Assembly: GCA_903825675.1 (NCBI GenBank)
Contig: CAIKBN010000073.1
Location: 1-10,217, forward strand
Origin: an uncultured archaeon
Lineage (GTDB): Archaea > Aenigmatarchaeota > Aenigmatarchaeia > GW2011-AR5
Length of the DNA stretch: 10,217 nt
Reading direction: 5' to 3'
A program made the translations under genes and the position numbers. Shown here piece by piece: positions 4,833 through 10,217 of this stretch. Within the stretch, counting starts at the first letter, position 1; each line of letters opens with the position of its first letter. The notes under the pieces were generated by a model that was given only the letters and a program-made list of their open reading frames with translations, ran no database searches and was not told the origin of the DNA.

Positions 4833-5795
4833 GTGCCAAAGCGAAGACGACCTAGACGAGGTTCGTTGCAATACTGGCCAAGAAGGCGGGCAAAACGCAT
4901 ATACCCCAGAATATCTCATTGGACAGCTAGCAAAGAACTGAAGCCGCTTGGCTTTGCTGCATGGAAAGCAGGCATGACGCATATCCAGATAATTGATAAT
5001 AATCCTAATTCTCCTAATCGCGATAAGCCAATAGCAAAGCCAGCCACTATACTTGATTCTCCGCCACTACTTGTTTGCGGAATAAGATTTTATAAAAAAA
5101 CCTACAACGGCCTTGCAACCATAGGCGAGAAATGGATTGCTAAGCTGCCAAAAAACTTGCAGAGAAAGGTTACGAAAGCAGGCAGCAGCAAAGAAATTAA
5201 CGGCGAGTTTGATGTTCGTCTTATAGTCTCAACCCAGCCTGAAAAAAGCGGTATGCACAAGCTAAAGCCAGATGTCTTTGAAATCGCAGTAGGCGGAGAA
5301 GACATAATCAAAAAAGCTGAATATGCAGAATCGTTGCTCGGCAAAGAAATCACAGCCAAGGACGTAATCAAGCCAGGCGAGTTCGTTGATATCACTGCTG
5401 TCACCAAAGGCCATGGTTTTACAGGCCCTGTTAAAAGGTTTGGAGTAAGGCTTAAGGGAAGAAAGGACCAGCAGATGCACCGCCATATAGGATCATTGGG
5501 CTCAACAACACCCAGAAAAGTTGACTGGAGAATTCCAGCAGCAGGTCAGTATGGCTTTTTCACAAGAACAGAAACAGGCAAGAAAATAGTTGCCATAGGC
5601 GACAACCCCAAGGATGTAAATCCAAAAGGCGGATTTATTGGCTATGGTTTAGTAAATTCAAATTATATTATAATCGAGGGCTCAATCCCAGGGCCAAGCA
5701 AAAGGCTCATAAGATTGAGAAAAACCGCAAGAAAGAAGAATATTACGCCAGTGGAAGTAAAATATATATCGCTTGAAAGCAAGCAAGGTAAGTGA
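4833..5795 (+). CDS. rpl3: Large ribosomal subunit protein uL3
   Basis: This 320-residue protein, of normal length for an archaeal uL3, binds 23S rRNA near the 3' end and helps start assembly of the large subunit. The N-terminus PKRRRPRRGSLQYWPRRRAK is the typical basic archaeal start, which fixes the GTG at 4833 as the initiation codon. The core signature KGHGFTGPVKRFGVRLKGRK lies near residues 190-210, followed by QQMHRHIGSLGSTTPRKVDW. GTG initiation, with only a weak GGATGGG upstream, is unusual among these operon genes, which otherwise start with ATG. It is the first gene of the operon; uL4 starts six bases after its TGA. Confidence 0.96.
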   Translation: MPKRRRPRRGSLQYWPRRRAKRIYPRISHWTASKELKPLGFAAWKAGMTHIQIIDNNPNSPNRDKPIAKPATILDSPPLLVCGIRFYKKTYNGLATIGEKWIAKLPKNLQRKVTKAGSSKEINGEFDVRLIVSTQPEKSGMHKLKPDVFEIAVGGEDIIKKAEYAESLLGKEITAKDVIKPGEFVDITAVTKGHGFTGPVKRFGVRLKGRKDQQMHRHIGSLGSTTPRKVDWRIPAAGQYGFFTRTETGKKIVAIGDNPKDVNPKGGFIGYGLVNSNYIIIEGSIPGPSKRLIRLRKTARKKNITPVEVKYISLESKQGK

Positions 5796-5801
5796 TGATT
5801 T

Positions 5802-6590
5802 ATGACAAAGGTAATTGACCTTAATGGAAACGCAGTAAGCGAAATAAAATTACCAGACTTATTTAGCACAAAATATAAGCCAGCTGTTATAAAAAAAGCC
5901 TTCCTTGCCCTGCAATCAGCTAGCCGCCAGCCTTATGGTGCTGACCCGCTTGCAGGCAAGCGATCTAGCGCCCATTATCATGGCAGAAGAAAATACAGAT
6001 TCACCATGATGAACAAGGAGATGGCAAGGATATCAAGGCTTCATGGCAAAGTCGGTTATCTTGCCATGAGAGCGCGTGTAGTTCCACAAGCTGTAAAAGG
6101 CAGACAAGCACACCCGCCCAAAGCAGAAAAAATCTGGCTACAAAAAATAAACAAAAAGGAAAATACAGTTGCTATAAAATCAGCATTGGCTGCTTCGTCC
6201 AATATAAAGCTTGTAGAGAAAAGGCACAAGCTAAGCAAGGTCGAAATTCCTGTTATAGTTATTGATGCTTTTGAAAACCTGAATAAAACAAAGGAAGTTG
6301 CATCCTTCCTTGAAAAGCTTCTGAAAGAAGAGATGAAAAGATGCAGCAAAAGGAAGATAAAAGCAGGAAAAGGGAAAATGAGAAACAGAAGATATAGAAA
6401 GAAAAAGGGGCCGTTAATAATCGCATCCAAGGATTGTGCATTGCTGAAATCCGCACGCAACATACCTGGCATTGATGCAGTTGATGTAGGCGGTATTAAC
6501 ATAAATTTGCTTGCCCCAGGTGCACAAGCAGGCCGCCTTACCATAATTACAGAGGCTGCTCTTGAGGCATTAGCTAATCAGTTCAGGTGA
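5802..6590 (+). CDS. rpl4: Large ribosomal subunit protein uL4 (archaeal L4/L1e type)
   Basis: This 262-residue protein has a loop that lines the peptide exit tunnel in known ribosomes. Residues near 45-55 read GADPLAGKRSSAHYHGRRKY, and the archaeal motif VVPQAVKGRQAHPPKAEKIW follows near 87-106. The C-terminal part includes VDVGGININLLAPGAQAGRLTI, characteristic of the archaeal/eukaryotic L4 family. The basic stretch MRNRRYRKKKGPLIIASKD near residue 190 is also typical. The TGA of uL3 and the following GTGATG-like bases serve as the Shine-Dalgarno region before ATG 5802. Confidence 0.96.
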   Translation: MTKVIDLNGNAVSEIKLPDLFSTKYKPAVIKKAFLALQSASRQPYGADPLAGKRSSAHYHGRRKYRFTMMNKEMARISRLHGKVGYLAMRARVVPQAVKGRQAHPPKAEKIWLQKINKKENTVAIKSALAASSNIKLVEKRHKLSKVEIPVIVIDAFENLNKTKEVASFLEKLLKEEMKRCSKRKIKAGKGKMRNRRYRKKKGPLIIASKDCALLKSARNIPGIDAVDVGGININLLAPGAQAGRLTIITEAALEALANQFR

Positions 6591-6594
6591 TTGA

Positions 6595-6948
6595 ATGGAG
6601 ACAAAAAAAACCACAACAGGAAAAATAAGGAGCATGCTTAGTGCAAGAAAGGATAAGGCAGAGGCGGTTGCAGAGGCAAAGCCGGTAGAAGACCCTTTCA
6701 ATACCTTAAGGTTTGTATTAATGACAGAAAAATCCATTCAGATGATTGAAAGCCAGAATAAACTGGTATTTATAGTAAATAAAAAATCCTCAAAGGATGA
6801 TATTAAAAAAGCCTTTGAAAATGCCTTTTCCGCGAAAGTTGTAGAAATAAAAACCATGATAGACCAGAAGAGCAGGAAAAAGGCGTTTATCAAATTAAAG
6901 AAACAAGGAGAGGCAGGCGAAATAGCAATAAGACTAGGAATCATATAA
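6595..6948 (+). CDS. rpl23: Large ribosomal subunit protein uL23, with N-terminal extension
   Basis: This 117-residue protein binds 23S rRNA at the tunnel exit, the docking area for SRP and chaperones. The uL23 core starts about residue 37 (NTLRFVLMTEKSIQMIE) and runs through NKLVFIVNKKSSKDDIKKAF and KVVEIKTMIDQKSRKKAFIKL to LGII at the end. Archaeal uL23 is usually about 80-90 residues, so the first 35 residues, rich in Lys, Thr, Ala and Glu, are an extension of unknown role. Translation likely does start at ATG 6595, because the GGTGATTG Shine-Dalgarno region overlapping the uL4 stop codon lies just before it. Confidence 0.93.
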   Translation: METKKTTTGKIRSMLSARKDKAEAVAEAKPVEDPFNTLRFVLMTEKSIQMIESQNKLVFIVNKKSSKDDIKKAFENAFSAKVVEIKTMIDQKSRKKAFIKLKKQGEAGEIAIRLGII

Positions 6949-6957
6949 GGTGAATAA

Positions 6958-7386
6958 ATGAGCTATCTTGATAAAGCAGATAAACTTGCAAGACCAGGAG
7001 CAACTATTTGTAGTAGTCGTTACCATAGCTCATTAGGTCCTTATCCTGTCTCACCAGATTCATTGCAGAATGTTTTGTCAGCTATCTATAAGCAGTTGGG
7101 TGCTGTAGGTTGTAAATTAGGCGATGATGTATTAACACCAGATGAGAAAGCAATAGAAAAAATAACAAAAGTGTTACAAAAATATTCGGTAATGATAGCG
7201 GACGATCCTGTAGGAATTTGTATATACCCAGAGCTAGAAAATGACGATATATGTTGTGGAGTGTCGCAATCTGATTGCTCAAATAAAATCATAGGAATTA
7301 AAATTTCTATAACTGGAATAGGAAGAACGAGACATAAAAGAGCAGAAGCTGCAATAAAAAGAACATTCGGTGATAATCATGGGTAA
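6958..7386 (+). CDS. Unrecognised 142-residue protein inserted in the ribosomal operon
   Basis: I cannot assign this protein. It lies between uL23 and uL2, where archaeal operons normally have no gene. It is well integrated: GGTGA (6949-6953) directly after the uL23 stop is its Shine-Dalgarno site, and its TAA (7384-7386) overlaps the uL2 start by eight bases. No signal peptide or membrane segment is visible. It contains six cysteines (residues 18, 52, 88, 99, 100 and 107), including a CC pair, but no standard zinc-finger spacing. The middle looks helical (KAIEKITKVLQKYSVMI), and the end is basic (GIGRTRHKRAEAAIKRTFGD), which could contact RNA. A small DPANN-specific ribosome-associated or assembly factor is a possible but unproven reading. 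Codon use is close to that of its neighbours, so recent transfer is not suggested. Confidence 0.8.
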   Translation: MSYLDKADKLARPGATICSSRYHSSLGPYPVSPDSLQNVLSAIYKQLGAVGCKLGDDVLTPDEKAIEKITKVLQKYSVMIADDPVGICIYPELENDDICCGVSQSDCSNKIIGIKISITGIGRTRHKRAEAAIKRTFGDNHG

Positions 7387-8065
7387 GAATCTTCGTCAGC
7401 AAAGGAGAGGAAAAGGAACCGCAGTTTACAAGTCCCCTAGCCACAGGTATCTTGGTGAAATTAAATACGAAGAAACAACAGGCGGTACAGTAGTCGACAT
7501 AGTCGATGCTCCTGGCAGAAACGCACCTGTTGCAGTTATTGATTCAAATGGCAAACATATCATGAATATAGCCCACGAGGGCATGCAGTTAGGCCAAAAC
7601 ATTGGCGAAAGCGCTGCTGCATCAGGCAATATACTTGAGCTTGGAAAAATACCAGAAGGAAGCAAAATTTATAATATAGAGCTGCATTCAGGAGATGGCG
7701 GAAGATTATGCAGAAGCTCAGGTGCATTCGCAACGCTTATTGCGCATGAAAAAGGCAAATCTGTTTTATTATTATCATCAAGGGAAAAAAAGATATTGTC
7801 TGATAACTGCAGGGCAACCATAGGTTCTGTTGCATCAAGCGGGCGCACAGAAAAGCCCTTCAGAACAGCAGGCCAACACTCCATGGCAATGAGAGCACTT
7901 GGAAAATATTATCCGCATGTAAAAGGTGTTGCAAAAAATGCAGTTGACCATCCGTTTGGAGGCTCAACCCGCCCTGGTAAACAGAAATCAGTAAGCAGAG
8001 ACATGCCACCTGGCAAAAAGGTCGGTTCAATCTCACCTAAGAGGACGGGTAAGAAAAAGAAGTAA
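7379..8065 (+). CDS. rpl2: Large ribosomal subunit protein uL2
   Basis: This 228-residue protein, a normal archaeal uL2 length, supports the peptidyl-transferase centre and subunit joining. The start MGKNLRQQRRGKGT is typical. IPEGSKIYNIELHSGDGGRL lies at 91-110, and GVAKNAVDHPFGGS is at 183-196, with His191 in the conserved position; HPFGG in place of bacterial HPHGG is an archaeal feature. A GTG nine bases upstream (7370) is open in frame, but ATG 7379 is preferred because GGTGA (7369-7373) sits five bases before it and the protein start aligns with the family. The start overlaps the end of the preceding gene by eight bases. Confidence 0.96.
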   Translation: MGKNLRQQRRGKGTAVYKSPSHRYLGEIKYEETTGGTVVDIVDAPGRNAPVAVIDSNGKHIMNIAHEGMQLGQNIGESAAASGNILELGKIPEGSKIYNIELHSGDGGRLCRSSGAFATLIAHEKGKSVLLLSSREKKILSDNCRATIGSVASSGRTEKPFRTAGQHSMAMRALGKYYPHVKGVAKNAVDHPFGGSTRPGKQKSVSRDMPPGKKVGSISPKRTGKKKK

Positions 8066-8074
8066 GTGATGCTT

Positions 8075-8464
8075 ATGGCAAAAAAATTTACCTTTAGAGG
8101 AAAAAGTTTGGAAGAAATTAGCAGCATGGATAGTAAGCAGTTGTCAGAGCTACTGAACAGCAGGCAGAGAAGGTCATTGAAAAGAGGATTTAGAGTTAAA
8201 CAGAAAAAATTATTGATTAATATACGAAAGCTAAAAGGCAAGGACGTTCTCATAAAGACACATTTAAGGGATATGATAATCATGCCTGAAATGGTAGGCA
8301 CCAAAATCGGAATTCATAATGGTAAAGAATTCATTTCAGTTACAATAGACGAAAGCAAGATAGGCCATTATCTTGGCGAATTCGCTTTAACACGGCAGAA
8401 GGTAAAGCACAGCGCACCAGGCTTGGGAGCAACACGTTCAAGCAAGTTTGTGCCATTGAAGTAG
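8075..8464 (+). CDS. rps19: Small ribosomal subunit protein uS19
   Basis: This 129-residue protein is located in the head of the small subunit, near the tRNA A site. The start MAKKFTFRGKSLEEISSM matches archaeal uS19, followed by RQRRSLKRGF, then DMIIMPEMVGTKIGIHNGKE, and a C-terminal PGLGATRSSKFVPLK. GTG 8066 and ATG 8069 are open in frame upstream, but GTGAT just after the uL2 stop works as a Shine-Dalgarno site for ATG 8075, and the family begins at MAKK. Confidence 0.96.
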   Translation: MAKKFTFRGKSLEEISSMDSKQLSELLNSRQRRSLKRGFRVKQKKLLINIRKLKGKDVLIKTHLRDMIIMPEMVGTKIGIHNGKEFISVTIDESKIGHYLGEFALTRQKVKHSAPGLGATRSSKFVPLK

Positions 8465-8474
8465 GCATGATACT

Positions 8475-8948
8475 ATGACATACACCATAAAACCAAAAGA
8501 AAAACATGCCAAAGCATATGGAAACAACCTTAGGATATCAACCAAGGATGCAATAAAGATCTGCAGGGTAATAAGAAAAAAACCGCGGGACAGGGCAAAG
8601 CGGTTGTTAGTAGACCTTGTAAACAAAAAAAGAAGCCTTGCAGGCAGCTATTACAGCAAAGCAGTTGCTGAGATACTAAGTTTACTAGAATCATGCGAGA
8701 AGAATGCAGAGTTTTTGGGTCTTGATCCAGAAAAATTAATGGTTCACGCATCTGCACAAACAGGCACTATAACCAGAAGAAGGAGAAGAAAATCAGCCTT
8801 CGGTTCAAGGATGAAAAGCACTAACGTTGAAATCATACTCATAGAAAAAGGCAAGCAGAAAAAAGAAACCCTAGAACAGCTAAAGCAAATGGAAAAGAAG
8901 ATAAAGAAAAAAGAAGAAACGAAAGATATCAAAAAAGAGTCAAAATAA
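8475..8948 (+). CDS. rpl22: Large ribosomal subunit protein uL22
   Basis: This 157-residue protein has a hairpin that lines the exit tunnel. The N-terminal part KAYGNNLRISTKDAIKICRV is the typical archaeal pattern. Residues 60-75 hold YYSKAVAEILSLLESCEKNA, and the tunnel-loop region near 97-110 includes TGTITRRRRRKSAFGSRMKS. The last 30 residues (from about KGKQKKETLEQL) are Lys/Glu-rich, probably a flexible or helical tail. The gene starts ten bases after the uS19 stop; no strong Shine-Dalgarno site is seen, only GGCATGAT. Confidence 0.95.
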   Translation: MTYTIKPKEKHAKAYGNNLRISTKDAIKICRVIRKKPRDRAKRLLVDLVNKKRSLAGSYYSKAVAEILSLLESCEKNAEFLGLDPEKLMVHASAQTGTITRRRRRKSAFGSRMKSTNVEIILIEKGKQKKETLEQLKQMEKKIKKKEETKDIKKESK

Positions 8949-8976
8949 TATATTTACCTAAGAGAAAAGGATTGAA

Positions 8977-9756
8977 ATGAAAGAGAGAATATTCATACAA
9001 AAAGCAAAGGAGCACGTGAACCTGGAAGAATTTATTAGAAAGCAGTTTGCAGGGGTAAAGTGCAGCAACATCGAAGTGCAATATACACCCATAGTCACCA
9101 GAATAATTATCCATACAGTTACCCCAGGCCTTGTAATAGGGGCTGGCGGAGAAAGAATAAGAGAAACTGTTGAAAAAATAAAGGATCAATTCAAGATCGA
9201 AAACCCACAGATAGATGTCCAGAAAATAGAGAGACCTAATCTAGACCCAAGCATAGTTGCCCAGAGCATAGCCATGTCCCTTGAGAACAGCGTAAACTAC
9301 AAGAGGCTTGGTAAGTTTTATGTTGAAAAAATTATGGATGCTGGCGCCATAGGCTGTGAAATAATAATGTCAGGAAAATTAAGCGGAGAGCGGTCAAGAA
9401 GAGAAAGATTCACAGAAGGTTATCTTAAAAAATGCGGAGAAACCGCAAGCCGCTTTGTGTCAAAGGGCTTTGCAGTTGCCACTCCAAAGCTTGGAAATAT
9501 TGGTGTAACTGTCAAGATAATGATGAAAAGACCAGAACCTATTGCAAAGGAAGTATTCGTTGAGACAGCAACGCCAAAAGAAGAATTAAAACCTGAAGCA
9601 GAACCAGCAGTAAAAGAGGAAACAAAAAATGAAAAAACAAATGAAGTCGCGCCTGAAGAGTCAGCCATACCAGAAATAACAAAAGAAGAACCTTTAGAAG
9701 AAAAGATTGTTTCTGTTGAAGATACAACAGAAGATACAACAGAAGAGGATGAATAA
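8977..9756 (+). CDS. rps3: Small ribosomal subunit protein uS3, with acidic tail
   Basis: This 259-residue protein forms part of the mRNA entry channel. The N-terminal type II KH domain has GLVIGAGGERIRE, with the GxxG loop GAGG at residues 55-58. The second domain carries AIGCEIIMSGKLSGERSRRE (124-143) and NIGVTVKIMM (174-183), as in the family. Residues from about 185 form an extended, strongly acidic tail, ending DTTEDTTEEDE; two 12-base tandem repeats (9721-9744) encode part of it. Some archaeal uS3 have such tails, but this one is long. The 28-base gap before ATG 8977 is the widest within the operon and lacks a strong Shine-Dalgarno site. Confidence 0.95.
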   Translation: MKERIFIQKAKEHVNLEEFIRKQFAGVKCSNIEVQYTPIVTRIIIHTVTPGLVIGAGGERIRETVEKIKDQFKIENPQIDVQKIERPNLDPSIVAQSIAMSLENSVNYKRLGKFYVEKIMDAGAIGCEIIMSGKLSGERSRRERFTEGYLKKCGETASRFVSKGFAVATPKLGNIGVTVKIMMKRPEPIAKEVFVETATPKEELKPEAEPAVKEETKNEKTNEVAPEESAIPEITKEEPLEEKIVSVEDTTEDTTEEDE

Positions 9757-9758
9757 TT

Positions 9759-9956
9759 ATGGTTATTATCAAAATCAAAAAGATAAAAGAAATGAGCGAC
9801 AAAGAACTGGATGAAAAGCTCAGGGAATTAAGGCTAGAGCTTTCCAAGGAGCAAGCCTCCAGTGAGATTGGCGGTACTGTAAAAAGTCCTGGCAGGATGA
9901 AAGAGCTAAGGAAAACCATCGCCAGGATATTGACTGTAAAAGCAAAAAGAAGGTGA
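9759..9956 (+). CDS. rpl29: Large ribosomal subunit protein uL29
   Basis: This 65-residue protein is the small coiled-coil-like protein at the tunnel exit beside uL23. The pattern [20 protein letters not shown], a central [20 protein letters not shown] and a basic end VKAKRR fit the archaeal family; the length is normal. The start lies two bases after the uS3 stop, so the two genes are likely translationally coupled. Its TGA stop (9954-9956) is part of GGTGAT, the Shine-Dalgarno site for aIF1. Confidence 0.95.
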   Translation: MVIIKIKKIKEMSDKELDEKLRELRLELSKEQASSEIGGTVKSPGRMKELRKTIARILTVKAKRR

Positions 9957-9966
9957 TTCAAAAAAA

Positions 9967-10217
9967 ATGATTTGCTCGAAATGTGGTCTTCCAACGGAGT
10001 TGTGCATCTGCGAGACAATGGCAAAGGAAGCACAGAAAATAAAGATATCAGTGGTCCAGAAAAGATATGGCAAGTATGTGACAACCATAAAGGGCATAGA
10101 TGCAACCAAGATCAACATAAAAGAGTTGCTGAAAAAACTCAAGTCAAAACTTGCATGCGGTGGAACTTACAAGAATGACCGGATAGAACTACAAGGGGCA
10201 CACAAACAACGGGTCAG
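9967..10217 (+). CDS. Translation initiation factor aIF1 (SUI1 family), partial
   Basis: The gene starts at ATG 9967 and runs off the window after 83 codons. The N-terminus [15 protein letters not shown] contains a CxxC...CxC cluster, seen in archaeal aIF1 and likely zinc-binding. The SUI1 core [20 protein letters not shown] is followed by [20 protein letters not shown] and [12 protein letters not shown], the hallmark of the family. aIF1 helps choose start codons on the small subunit. The Shine-Dalgarno site GGTGAT (9952-9957) includes the uL29 stop codon; the spacing of nine bases supports this ATG. The C-terminus lies outside the window. Confidence 0.93.
   Translation, partial: MICSKCGLPTELCICETMAKEAQKIKISVVQKRYGKYVTTIKGIDATKINIKELLKKLKSKLACGGTYKNDRIELQGAHKQRV

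Noticed and set aside
4830..4835. Readthrough or recoding of TAG to give uL3 an N-terminal extension
   Set aside because: TAG is used as an ordinary stop for uS19 (8462-8464) and the 246-residue gene (4423-4425), and the uL3 family starts at the residue encoded by the GTG.
6056..6544. Minus-strand open frame of 162 codons opposite uL4
   Set aside because: It lies wholly within the well-supported uL4 gene; its Phe/Ser/Leu-rich low-complexity product has no motif.
9539..10105. Long minus-strand open frame (188 codons) opposite uS3, uL29 and aIF1
   Set aside because: It is antisense to three clearly recognised genes, and its Leu/Ser/Phe-rich composition is what Lys/Glu-rich genes give when read in reverse.
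1..10217. CRISPR array, insertion sequence or prophage genes
   Set aside because: No regularly spaced repeat series, transposase, integrase or phage structural gene was seen on either strand.

Overview
This window looks like part of an AT-rich archaeal chromosome. The main evidence is the archaeal/eukaryotic-type ribosomal proteins in the order uL3-uL4-uL23-uL2-uS19-uL22-uS3-uL29, followed by translation factor aIF1 (SUI1 family). That factor follows uL29 in archaea but not in bacteria. TATA-like boxes precede several genes, and Shine-Dalgarno sites of the form GGTGA occur repeatedly. The cysteine-rich secreted repeat protein and the general sequence style suggest a DPANN-type lineage (Woesearchaeota/Pacearchaeota-like). 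That placement is an inference and was not tested.

Left part (1-1740). A complete NAD kinase gene with its own TATA box and Shine-Dalgarno site is followed, on the opposite strand, by a compact hicB-hicA toxin-antitoxin pair. Next, on the plus strand, comes a tRNA-Ile(GAU) gene without encoded CCA.

Middle part (1743-4832). About 330 bases after the tRNA hold no convincing gene. They contain a second copy of the tRNA 3' end plus its downstream flank, 130 bp away, and a row of short perfect hairpins, most with three-base loops. Then comes a secreted, 30-cysteine repeat protein with a cysteine-free, sequon-rich C-terminal half, followed by a 246-residue protein I do not recognise. A 407-base gap carries TATA-like boxes, one hairpin and three very small ORFs. 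The last of these ends in a TAG directly abutting the GTG start of uL3.

Right part (4833-10217). A tightly packed ribosomal protein operon runs to the window edge, mostly with gaps under 12 bases (the uL22-uS3 gap is 28). At several junctions the stop codon of one gene lies in or next to the GGTGA Shine-Dalgarno site of the next, which points to translational coupling. The operon carries one extra gene between uL23 and uL2: a 142-residue cysteine-containing protein that I cannot assign and that overlaps the uL2 start by 8 nt. This inserted gene is the best candidate here for something undescribed. aIF1 is cut off by the window end.
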